Origin: JAWLHU01 sp041690255
GTDB taxonomy: Bacteria; Bacillota; Sulfobacillia; Symbiobacteriales; Symbiobacteriaceae
DNA length: 64,000 bases
Assembly (NCBI GenBank): GCA_041690255.1
Contig: JAWLHU010000023.1
Location: 1 to 64,000 of the forward strand
Direction of reading: 5' to 3'
The translations under genes were made by a program, and so were the position numbers. Shown here in pieces: positions 16,890 through 34,509 of this stretch. The notes under the pieces are model-generated. The model did no database searches. It was not told the origin of the DNA and saw only the letters and a list, made by a program, of their open reading frames with translations. Numbering within the stretch: the stretch's first letter is position 1; every line of letters begins with the position of its first letter.

Positions 16890-17951
16890 CTAGAGAGACT
16901 GGCGCGATTGGCTCTGCAACACCCTGAACTCTACGTACTCAGGCATGTCCGGAACTTGGGAGAGGTCGTTCTCCAGCAGCGTGAGGCCGTCCTCTTCCCC
17001 GATCTCGGTGAACCCCGCGAACTTGTATGTCACGTACATGAGCCGGTTCCGATCGGTCGGCACGAACTCCGCCTGGAGCCGGGCGCCGGTCTCCTTCGCC
17101 ATGCGCATGATATGGTTCAGCATCAGGGTGCCGACGCCGCGGGACATGACCCGGCAGGACATGAGGAGGAGCTTCAGCCGCCAGACCGTCTCACCGCGCT
17201 CCACGAGGGCCAGGCCGATCTTGCCGTAGGACCCATACTTGTCCTCCAGACCGGCGATCAGCAGAAGGTGATCCGCCGATTGCCGGAATCGATCCAGCTC
17301 TTCGTAGGAGTAGGTGTAGCCCGTCGCGTTCAACTGGTTGGTCCGAACCGTCAGCTCCTCTGCCCGCTGCAGGTCCAGTGCCCCCACCGGGGCGATGGTG
17401 AAGATCATGCCCAACGAGGAGAGGAACTCCTCTGAAGTCCCCTCAAACTGCTGCTCGGCCTCGTTGCGCACCATGTCGTTCAGGTACATCTGCCGCCGGA
17501 GGCGGGAGTCTTCCGTGACAAAGCGCGGGGTCATCTGGGGCATGGCGAGCAAGCCGCTGAGATCTGCGGCGTCCAGGCAGAGCACCGCCGGATGGAAGTG
17601 CGAGACCTCCTCCCGCTCGAACGGCTGGTCGTCAATGAAGGCAAGGGTATCAATGCCGATGTTGATCGACTCTGCTATGCGCCGGATCGAGCCGGACTTG
17701 GGGTTCCAGTTGATCTGGGGGTAGAGAAAGTACTCGTCCAGGCCGAACTCCCGCAACTTCGCCATAGCCAGGGCGTGGTCGTTCTTGCTGGCGACCGACT
17801 GGAGAATCCCCCGGCGGTCCAATTCACGGATGATCTCGACCACGCCCGGGCGCAGCCGGACGCTGCTCTCCTCTAACAGGACACCCTCCCAGAGGGTGTT
17901 GTCCAGGTCCCAGACGACGCACTTCACCTTCTTGCTACCGGACTCCTTCAC
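16890..17951 (-). CDS. FkbH-like HAD phosphatase/glyceryl transferase
   Basis: A 353-residue protein of the HAD-IIIC / FkbH family. The haloacid-dehalogenase motif DLDNTLWEG sits at residues 15-23, FIDDQPFEREEV is the later acidic motif, and a GNAT-like C-terminal half (YGSYGKIGLALVE, MSCRVMSRGVGTLMLNHIM) follows. FkbH-type enzymes take 1,3-bisphosphoglycerate, remove the phosphate and load a glyceryl group on a stand-alone ACP. This is the first step to hydroxymalonyl- or methoxymalonyl-ACP extender units. Its start overlaps the stop of the acyl-CoA-dehydrogenase gene (ATGA), and the ACP and FkbK-like genes lie just upstream, completing the set. It is the last gene of the biosynthetic operon and is followed by a strong hairpin. 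Confidence 0.92.
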   Translation of the reverse strand: MKESGSKKVKCVVWDLDNTLWEGVLLEESSVRLRPGVVEIIRELDRRGILQSVASKNDHALAMAKLREFGLDEYFLYPQINWNPKSGSIRRIAESINIGIDTLAFIDDQPFEREEVSHFHPAVLCLDAADLSGLLAMPQMTPRFVTEDSRLRRQMYLNDMVRNEAEQQFEGTSEEFLSSLGMIFTIAPVGALDLQRAEELTVRTNQLNATGYTYSYEELDRFRQSADHLLLIAGLEDKYGSYGKIGLALVERGETVWRLKLLLMSCRVMSRGVGTLMLNHIMRMAKETGARLQAEFVPTDRNRLMYVTYKFAGFTEIGEEDGLTLLENDLSQVPDMPEYVEFRVLQSQSRQSL

Positions 17952-19129
17952 GATGCTCCCCCCTCCCGACGAGCCTCACCCAGACCTCCCATGCTCTGGA
18001 GGGCGTGATTGGCGATCAGTACCTCGTGCATCTGGGTGGTGCCCTCAATGATCTCGCTGATCTTTGCATCGCGGAAGTACCGCTCAATCGGGTACTCGCT
18101 GCTGCATCCGTTAGCCCCGTGGATCTGCACAGCGTCGCTGGCCACCTTCTGTAGCATGGTGGAGGCGAAGTACTTGGCCATCCAGGTCTTCACAATCGAA
18201 TCGGGGTCCAACGCATCCTTCTGGTAGGCTGCCTCCATGCAGAGCAGGCGGGCTGCCTGCACGCCCACCACCATCTCCGCGATCATCTTCTTGACCAACT
18301 GCCAGTTGCCGAGCGGCTCCCCGAACTGCCTGCGACTCCGCCCATAGGCGACGCTCGCTTCCAGACAGGCCTGAGCCAGACCGACACAGCCGCAGGCGAT
18401 CGTGAAGCGGCCGTAGTCCAGGCAAGAGAGGGCCACGTGGGAGAGACCGGCACCCACAGCGCCCACCAGGTTTTCCGCGGGGACGTGGCACTCCTCCAGC
18501 GTCAGCGTCGCCAGCATGGAGGCCCGCATGCCCAGCATGCCGGTGACCGGCTGGATGGTGAGGCCAGGGGCGTTTCGCTCCACCAGAAAGGCGGTGGGCT
18601 TCTCCTCCACGCGAGCGATGAGGAGGATCAGATCGGCGATCTGCCCCATGGTGATCCACTGTTTCTGGCCGCTGATCACATAGTGGTCACCACGCAGCGT
18701 CGCCCTCGTCTGGACCGATTTGGCGTCGCTGCCCACATCCGGCTCGGAGAGGGCAAAGGCGCCAATGGCCTGCCCGGAGGCGAGCGCCGGCAGCCAGCGG
18801 GACCGCTGCTCCGCGGTGCCCCATCGCTCGATGGCCAGGGCCGCCATGCCGTGCACCGTCAGGAGGGTCTGGGCGGCGGTCCAGCCCCGTCCCAACTCCT
18901 CCAGCATGATCCCCAGGCGAACGTGGTCAAGGCCCATCCCCCCGAATTCCCGGGGGAGCATGGCACCCAGGTAGCCCTGCTCAGCCAGCCGGCTGATCAC
19001 CGCTTGGGGAAGCTTTCCATCCCGCTCGCCGGCGGGCGCCTCGGGTATGATCTGGCTGTCCACGAAGGAGCGGAACGCCTCCCTGAACGCCTGCTGCTCC
19101 TCGGTCAGCTCCATGCGCACGGCGCTCAC
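17948..19129 (-). CDS. FkbI-like acyl-CoA (acyl-ACP) dehydrogenase
   Basis: A 393-residue FAD flavoprotein of the acyl-CoA dehydrogenase family (MELTEEQQAFREAFRSFVD, QKQWITMGQIADL, YGRSRRQFGEPLGNWQLV, QIHGANGCSSEYPIERYFRDAKI). In the FkbH/I/J/K pathway this enzyme oxidises the hydroxylated three-carbon ACP intermediate to the extender unit. The GTG start at 19129 overlaps the ACP stop as GTGA, and the gene's own stop overlaps the FkbH-like start, so the four proteins are translationally coupled. General acyl-CoA degradation is possible but unlikely in this setting. Confidence 0.9.
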   Translation of the reverse strand: MSAVRMELTEEQQAFREAFRSFVDSQIIPEAPAGERDGKLPQAVISRLAEQGYLGAMLPREFGGMGLDHVRLGIMLEELGRGWTAAQTLLTVHGMAALAIERWGTAEQRSRWLPALASGQAIGAFALSEPDVGSDAKSVQTRATLRGDHYVISGQKQWITMGQIADLILLIARVEEKPTAFLVERNAPGLTIQPVTGMLGMRASMLATLTLEECHVPAENLVGAVGAGLSHVALSCLDYGRFTIACGCVGLAQACLEASVAYGRSRRQFGEPLGNWQLVKKMIAEMVVGVQAARLLCMEAAYQKDALDPDSIVKTWMAKYFASTMLQKVASDAVQIHGANGCSSEYPIERYFRDAKISEIIEGTTQMHEVLIANHALQSMGGLGEARREGGAS

Positions 19130-19392
19130 CTCCCCTGGGATCCGTGCTCTGCACCGACATCCACCTTGCTCCGCACAAGCTCCGCGATGGCGGAGACCGT
19201 GCGGAAGTTGTTCAGGTCGAGATCCTTGTTCGCGATGCGAACCTGGAACTCTCGCTCCACGAACATCACGAGCTGCATGGCGAAGAGGGAGCTGACGAAC
19301 CCCTGTGCGAAGATGTCATCATCATCGCCCAGCTCCTGATTGCGGAAGAACTTTGCCAGGAAACCCCGAACCTTGCTCTTGATCTCATCCAT
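19126..19392 (-). CDS. stand-alone acyl carrier protein, FkbJ-like
   Basis: An 88-residue acidic carrier protein starting MDEIKSKVRGFLAKFF. The segment DIFAQGFVSSLFAMQLVMFVE carries the serine that receives phosphopantetheine and matches the FkbJ/ZmaD type of ACP that carries glyceryl to hydroxymalonyl. I use the ATG at 19390-19392, preceded by GGAGG; longer readings would run back into the dehydrogenase gene upstream. It sits between the FkbK-like and FkbI-like genes, overlapping the latter by four bases. Confidence 0.9.
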   Translation of the reverse strand: MDEIKSKVRGFLAKFFRNQELGDDDDIFAQGFVSSLFAMQLVMFVEREFQVRIANKDLDLNNFRTVSAIAELVRSKVDVGAEHGSQGR

Positions 19393-19414
19393 CGTGCTCT
19401 GGACCTCCTCGCTG

Positions 19415-20269
19415 TCAGCCTTGCATCTCGGGGTAGGTGTAGAACCCCTGCCCTGTCTTTCGTCCCAGCAGCCCGGCATCCACCATCTTCTGAAGCAGGG
19501 GGCAGCAGCGAAACTTGGGATCCTGGTAGCTCTCGTAGAGCACCTTCAGCGAATCGGCCACCGTATCCAGGCCGATCAGGTCTGCCGTCTCCAGGGGGCC
19601 CATTTTGTGGCCGAAGCATTTCTTGAAGATCTCATCCACCGATTCCGGGGAGGCCACCTGGTCCTGGACCACATAGGCCGCCTCATTCATGAAGAGGTGG
19701 GAGATACGGTTGGAGACAAAGCCGGGAAGGTCGTTGACCACGATGCAGTCCTTGCCCAACCGGCGCAGGAATCCTTGCGTCTCCTCCACGGTCTCGTTCG
19801 ATGTGTGATAGCCCCGGATCACCTCGACCACAGGCTTCAGAGGTACCGGGTTCATGAAGTGGATGCCGATCACGCGGTCCTGCCGCCTGGTGACCCCGGC
19901 GATCTTGGTAATGGAGATGCACGATGTGTTTGAGGCCAGGATCGTATCAGCCGGGCAGACCTGATCCAGTTGGCGGAAGACCTCCCGCTTGGTCGCCCAG
20001 TCCTCCCGCACATTCTCCACCACGTAGTCCACGTCCGCCAGAGCACCGTAGTCCGTGGTACAGACGATGCGGCCCAGCGAGACCTCCGGCTCTTCCAGAT
20101 CCTTGCGGAAGAAGCCCTCCATACGCATGTTCCGGTAGATCTCCTCGCGGGCCCGCTCCAGGGTCTCTGCGCTGAGATCCACCAGCACCACCCGAAGCCC
20201 TGCACGGGCCACGTTGTGGGCCACCCCTATTCCCATGACGCCCGCCCCAATAACGCCAACGGTCTTCAT
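19415..20269 (-). CDS. FkbK-like 3-hydroxyacyl-CoA dehydrogenase
   Basis: A 284-residue NAD-dependent dehydrogenase like 3-hydroxybutyryl-CoA dehydrogenase: GVIGAGVMGIGVAHNVARAG binds NAD, with NTSCISITKIAGVTRRQDRVIGIHFMNPVP, NDLPGFVSNRI and ETADLIGLDTVADSL. In FkbK/ZmaG-type pathways this enzyme oxidises the 3-hydroxyl of glyceryl-ACP before the flavoenzyme step. The adjacent ACP, flavoenzyme and FkbH-like genes support that role over fatty-acid metabolism. It follows PanD by 75 bases, with a GC-rich hairpin in the gap. Confidence 0.9.
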   Translation of the reverse strand: MKTVGVIGAGVMGIGVAHNVARAGLRVVLVDLSAETLERAREEIYRNMRMEGFFRKDLEEPEVSLGRIVCTTDYGALADVDYVVENVREDWATKREVFRQLDQVCPADTILASNTSCISITKIAGVTRRQDRVIGIHFMNPVPLKPVVEVIRGYHTSNETVEETQGFLRRLGKDCIVVNDLPGFVSNRISHLFMNEAAYVVQDQVASPESVDEIFKKCFGHKMGPLETADLIGLDTVADSLKVLYESYQDPKFRCCPLLQKMVDAGLLGRKTGQGFYTYPEMQG

Positions 20270-20300
20270 ATACGTCCCCCCTCTTGGGTGAATGCGGAGC

Positions 20301-20339
20301 CGGGCGGCGGCCCAGTCATCTGCCGGGCCGCCACCCCGG
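20301..20339 (-). promoter_or_regulatory. GC-rich stem-loop between panD and the extender-unit genes
   Basis: GGGCGGCGGCCC (20302-20313) pairs with GGGCCGCCACCC (20325-20336) with one mismatch across an 11-base loop. No T-run follows on the minus strand, so it is more likely an mRNA processing or stabilising element than a full terminator within the operon. Confidence 0.4.
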
Positions 20340-20344
20340 GGGAC

Positions 20345-20725
20345 TCAGTCGGTCATGGCGTGGCGCTCGGTCCGGTAGCCGATCATGCGGTTGGCTGAAT
20401 CTACATGCACCACGCGGGGCCGGTAGTCAGCGATCTCCTCCTCGGTCATCTGTGCAAAGGTCATGATGATCACCAGGTCGCCGGGCTGTACCAGCCGGGC
20501 AGCGGCTCCGTTCAGGCAGATCACACCAGAGCCGGCAGGCCCCGTGATCGTGTAGGTCTCGAACCGGGCACCGTTGTTGATGTTGACGATCTCGACCTTC
20601 TCGCCGTCGAGGATGTCAGCCGCCTTGAGCAGATCGCTGTCAATGGTGACGGAGCCCACGTAGTTCAGATTCGCCTCGGTCACTGTCGCCCTGTGAATCT
20701 TTGATCGAAACATCGTGCGTAACAT
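20345..20725 (-). CDS. panD: aspartate 1-decarboxylase (beta-alanine supply)
   Basis: A 126-residue pyruvoyl enzyme closely matching bacterial PanD. HRATVTEANLNYVGSVTID contains the self-cleavage site Gly24-Ser25, whose serine becomes the pyruvoyl group, and NGARFETY and YRPRVVHVD are conserved. It converts L-aspartate to beta-alanine. No other pantothenate gene is near. It lies 42 bases after NRPS-D inside the biosynthetic operon, and the second A domain of NRPS-A has a beta-alanine pocket, so its likely role here is to supply that building block rather than coenzyme A. Confidence 0.95.
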   Translation of the reverse strand: MLRTMFRSKIHRATVTEANLNYVGSVTIDSDLLKAADILDGEKVEIVNINNGARFETYTITGPAGSGVICLNGAAARLVQPGDLVIIMTFAQMTEEEIADYRPRVVHVDSANRMIGYRTERHAMTD

Positions 20726-20767
20726 GGCAGCCTCCTGTAAGCAATCCGTTTGGTAGCGAACCAGTCT

Positions 20768-30993
<10,226 letters not shown>

Positions 30994-30997
<4 letters not shown>

Positions 30998-32079
30998 GCT
31001 TGCCCGGTTGCCCCCTTTCCGTTTCGTTGCTGCGCCCCCACCGCCGCCTGCTCGGCGCCTGCCCGGCCGAGCCGCGCATAGGACCAGGAAGTCACCGGCG
31101 TTCCGTACGGAACCTCTTGCGGACTCTCTGGCAGGTGCAGGTTCCGGACTCCCTTTTCCTCCCTGTAGCTCGGGTTGTAGATCGTCTCGGCGTAGCGGTC
31201 GCCGCGGTCCGGCAGGATCGCCACAATGCGGGTCCCGGCTGGCGTCTGCCGCGAGAGCCACCCGGCTACGGCGTAGACCGAGCCGGAGCTGTTCCCGGCG
31301 AAGATCTGCTCGCTGGCAGCCAACCGGAGCGTCGCGGCGAAGGCCTCTTCATCATTCAGCCAATGCACTTCATCAATCTGGCTGTGGTCGACATTCTTGG
31401 GGACGAGACTGTTGCCGAGCCCACCCTGAAGCCTTCCCGGGCGGTCGGGCTGGCCGAAGATGACACTGCCCACCGAATCGACACCCACCACCCGCAGGTG
31501 TGGCATCGCCTCGCGCAGGACTCGGGCCGTGCCGCAGAGAGAGCCGCCGCTGCCCACGGAGCCGATGAGAATGTCCACCGTCCCCAGGTCATCGAGCAGT
31601 TCGCTCGCCAGGTCGGCATAGGCGGCCGGGTTGGCAGGGTTGTCGTACTGGCGGGGCCAGAAGGCGTCCGGGTATTGGACCATCAGTTGATCCAACCGCT
31701 CCAGACGCGCCCCTTGCCAGCCACGCTCGTTCATGCGCTCCACGACATGGACCTGCGCTCCGAGGGACCTCAGCTTGGCCAGGGTAATGGGATCAATCCG
31801 CGGGTCGGTCACAATGTGAACCGCATGCCCCAGGTAGGTCCCCACCAGGGCGACCCCGAGGGCCATGGTTCCCGAAGAGGTCTCCACAATGGGCGCCCCT
31901 TCCCGGAGGATCCCGGACCGCTTTGCCTCCCAAATCGCTTGGCGGGCAACCCTGTCCTTCATTCCAAAGGGGTTAAGCAACTCCAGCTTGCCGTAGACGC
32001 TCCCGCCGGAGGAACCATCCATGCGGAGGTGAACCAGGGGCGTATTACCGATACAGTCGATGATATCCCGCCGAAGCAT
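30994..32079 (-). CDS. SbnA/cysteine-synthase-like PLP enzyme, diamino acid synthesis
   Basis: A 361-residue fold-type II PLP enzyme. IGNTPLVHL opens it, Lys41 (GMKDR) is the expected PLP lysine, ETSSGTM is the substrate loop, and GSVGSGGS binds the cofactor phosphate. The segments GVDSVGSVIFG and AILPDRGDRYAETIY match SbnA, which replaces the phosphate of O-phosphoserine with an amino acid amine, better than they match ordinary cysteine synthase. Next to a GHMP kinase and an argininosuccinate-lyase-like enzyme, the inferred role is beta-replacement on O-phosphothreonine with aspartate as nitrogen donor, toward 2,3-diaminobutyrate. The gene overlaps the kinase gene by 35 bases and NRPS-D by four. 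The C-terminal 30 residues look like unstructured extension. Confidence 0.85.
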
Positions 32080-32998
32080 CTCTCACCGCCCCCTCCCATG
32101 TGGAGTGCGTCTCAAAGACCGCCACGTTTCCGTTCAGCCGGAACAGTTCCTGCTGCGTCCTCTTTAGCTGTGATTTATAGCGAGGGGATGATGGCGAGAG
32201 CAGGATGCCCACATAGGTGCCGCTGTGAGCGACCACCACGCCCAGCCCCCCGAGCTGCGTACAGATCTCAAGCATATGCTCCAGATGTCTCTTGGGCTGT
32301 AACCGCTGATTGAGGACAGCGCTCCTGGTGGCAACCTTGCCGATCCCCATCAGGTCCTGAAGGCGGACCGCCCTGGTGATCTCCTGGAGGAGCGCTCCAT
32401 ACTCCGCTTTCTCTGCCCCGCTGTAAGGTTTGGGTAACCGGTTGAAAGCGATGGTATCCACCTCTCCCCCTTCATCTGTGCCCACGATGGTCATGGGTGG
32501 GAGAGGACCGAGGTTACCCCCGTGCTGCACCTTTCTGTGGTAGAAGCAGGTAGCACCGTCGTACATTACCCCGTCGGATGGCTCGATCCGGGCCATGAAC
32601 TGCTGGAGCAGTTCGAGCGGCACAGCGATCCGGAAGCAGTCTTCGATCGCGCGGGCTGTGGCCACGAGGTCGGCCGAGGAGCTGGCCAACCCCTTGCCCT
32701 CCGGGAGTTCACTATCGATGGTGAGCACGCCCCCGGTCGGCAGTTGGAGGTGGTCCAGGATCATCTGGGCCAGGTGCCGGGACTTGAGCTTATGGCCGGG
32801 GAAGACCTCCAGGTCGCTCCGCTCCGGTTCGGAGATAAGCCGGGCCCGGGTGAACTTCTGAATCGGGAGGGTCACCAGGAAGTCCGTGTCGCCTTCCGGG
32901 AGAACCCCCTGGAGCAGCTCCCCGAAGGTGCCGAACGAGATTCCACTACCCGAGCGCTTGTTCACGCCGACTCCGGGATCCTGTGGCAAGAGAGTCAT
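32045..32998 (-). CDS. GHMP kinase, L-threonine kinase (PduX)-like
   Basis: A 317-residue GHMP-family small-molecule kinase. GTFGELLQG at the N terminus and PEGKGLASSSADLVATARAI (the ATP-binding motif) match PduX-type L-threonine kinases; GVVVAHSGTYVGILL resembles the third family motif. It would phosphorylate the hydroxyl of threonine (or serine/homoserine), activating it for beta-replacement by the PLP enzyme encoded next. The ATG overlaps the lyase stop as ATGA. No cobalamin genes, the other known setting of PduX, are present. Substrate choice between Thr and Ser is inferred from the pathway. Confidence 0.82.
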   Translation of the reverse strand: MTLLPQDPGVGVNKRSGSGISFGTFGELLQGVLPEGDTDFLVTLPIQKFTRARLISEPERSDLEVFPGHKLKSRHLAQMILDHLQLPTGGVLTIDSELPEGKGLASSSADLVATARAIEDCFRIAVPLELLQQFMARIEPSDGVMYDGATCFYHRKVQHGGNLGPLPPMTIVGTDEGGEVDTIAFNRLPKPYSGAEKAEYGALLQEITRAVRLQDLMGIGKVATRSAVLNQRLQPKRHLEHMLEICTQLGGLGVVVAHSGTYVGILLSPSSPRYKSQLKRTQQELFRLNGNVAVFETHSTWEGAVRDASAGYHRLYR

Positions 32999-34509
32999 CC
33001 TTCCTCCTCCTTGTCAAGAGCGCTCGAATCCACGTGGGCATAGCGGTCGATGAGATGCTGCCGCCGCCCGCCCCAGGCCTCCTGCAACTCCTGCAGTTCA
33101 CCGGCCTGTACCGCCAGCAGCTCCCGAACCCGGTCCGGGTGGACAGAGCCCGCCGATCCCTTGACCCGCAGGCTTGCAATCGCATCAAACGCACGCCGGA
33201 CGACCTGGTCGCTGACTGCGACCGGGTACCCGTACTCCTGGCAGAGTTCCTCGAGCAGGGGGCTCGGCGCACGATCGGGCGGAATCCCCTCCTCTACCAG
33301 GCGGGCGATAAACCGGCCCGCGATCACCTGCGCTTTGCGGTAGGGAATGGCGTACGCGAGCGTAAGCTGGTTGGCCAGGGTAAAGCCGCCGAAGAACTCC
33401 CTTTCGCAGGCCTCCCTCATCCGCGCTTCGTGGAACTGTACCGAGCCGGCGACCGCCGTGAAGAGCCGCAGGCTGGACCGGGCCGCTCCCAGAAGGGGCA
33501 TCAGGTTGGCGCCCGCCTCCTTGGAGACCTCCACCAGATTGCTGTAGGGGGTGTTCCGCTGCCCTAGCAGGAAGTCCGTCGCGTACCCGGAGAGGTGAGC
33601 CGTCTTCCCCCGGATCCGCTCCAGGATGGGGTAGTTCTTCTTCTGGGGCATGGCCGAGGAGATCCCCGACAGCTCGTCCGGCAGGGAGATGAACCGGCAA
33701 TCACTACCCCCCCAGTGAATGAAGTCCGTGGCAAACCGGCTGAGGGCTGCGCCCAGGAGCGAGAGCTCCCCACCGATCAGCAGGACCCATTCCCGGGAGG
33801 CCACAGCGGTCAAGGCGTGGGGCTGGGGAGCGGCAAAGCCGAGCAGATCGGCCATCCGCTCCCGATCCCAGGGCAGTTCTTGCCCGGCCATCGCCCCGGC
33901 TCCCAGCGGGCACAGGTTGATCTCGTCAAAGACCCGGAGCAGCCGGCGCAACGACCGGAGCAGGTGGCCGAGGAACGCAGCGAGGTAGAACCCGGGGCTG
34001 ATCACCTGTGCCGACTGGAAGTGGGTGTACCCTGGCATGGGCGAATCGGTATACCCTGCGGCCTTGTCGTGGAGGGTGCGGCTCAGTTCGGCCATCTCCG
34101 CTGCGATCTCCAGCAGCGAGTCCCGGCCCAGCAGCAACTGGGCACAGGCCTGCAGGTCGTTCCGGCTGCGGTCGACGTGCCAGGCGGGCGCCGGCACGGT
34201 CAGCCGTTCCTCCACGTAGCGCTCAATGGCAAAGGCGATATCGGAGAAGTTGGCCGAAGGATCTGCGGTCAGGCTCTCCGGGGTGATCTCCCGGAGCCTG
34301 GTTCGAATCTGGGCGGCGGCCTCGTCGGACAGCAGCCCCATGCGTTGGTACTCCGGGATCAGGACCTGCTCGATCCTGATGTAGTGGGGCAGCAGGTACC
34401 GGACCTCGTAAGCGAACTGCGGTCCGAGGACCTCCTCGTGAAGGAGGTCGGCGGGGCCCGAGCGCACGCGCCCGCTCAGGCCCGTTCCGGAGCGGTTGGC
34501 CTCACCCAA
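32995..34509 (-). CDS. argininosuccinate-lyase-like enzyme, 2,3-diaminobutyrate pathway
   Basis: A 504-residue member of the fumarase/aspartase superfamily, closest to argininosuccinate lyase. HVDRSRNDLQ (111-120), GYTHFQ with a catalytic histidine (163), and the signature SSAMPQKKN (284-292) are intact. Family enzymes eliminate fumarate from N-substituted aspartates. No arginine-biosynthesis genes are nearby. Beside the PLP synthase and kinase, it most likely releases fumarate from an aspartate adduct to leave a diamino acid. The start is TTG, overlapping the NRPS-C stop, with a G-rich ribosome site six bases away. Comparable gene trios are known from antibiotic clusters that make 2,3-diaminobutyrate (pacidamycin and friulimicin, as I recall). 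Confidence 0.85.
   Translation of the reverse strand: MGEANRSGTGLSGRVRSGPADLLHEEVLGPQFAYEVRYLLPHYIRIEQVLIPEYQRMGLLSDEAAAQIRTRLREITPESLTADPSANFSDIAFAIERYVEERLTVPAPAWHVDRSRNDLQACAQLLLGRDSLLEIAAEMAELSRTLHDKAAGYTDSPMPGYTHFQSAQVISPGFYLAAFLGHLLRSLRRLLRVFDEINLCPLGAGAMAGQELPWDRERMADLLGFAAPQPHALTAVASREWVLLIGGELSLLGAALSRFATDFIHWGGSDCRFISLPDELSGISSAMPQKKNYPILERIRGKTAHLSGYATDFLLGQRNTPYSNLVEVSKEAGANLMPLLGAARSSLRLFTAVAGSVQFHEARMREACEREFFGGFTLANQLTLAYAIPYRKAQVIAGRFIARLVEEGIPPDRAPSPLLEELCQEYGYPVAVSDQVVRRAFDAIASLRVKGSAGSVHPDRVRELLAVQAGELQELQEAWGGRRQHLIDRYAHVDSSALDKEEEG

Noticed and set aside
30998..31261. Extension of NRPS-D upstream to 31261
   Set aside because: It lies entirely within the SbnA-like gene in another frame, reads as low-complexity Arg/Gly sequence, and the ATG at 30997 has a good ribosome site.
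32995..34509. Arginine biosynthesis (argH)
   Set aside because: Catalytic motifs fit the family, but no other arginine gene is present and the gene is embedded between NRPS and diamino-acid genes; the specialised role is more likely.
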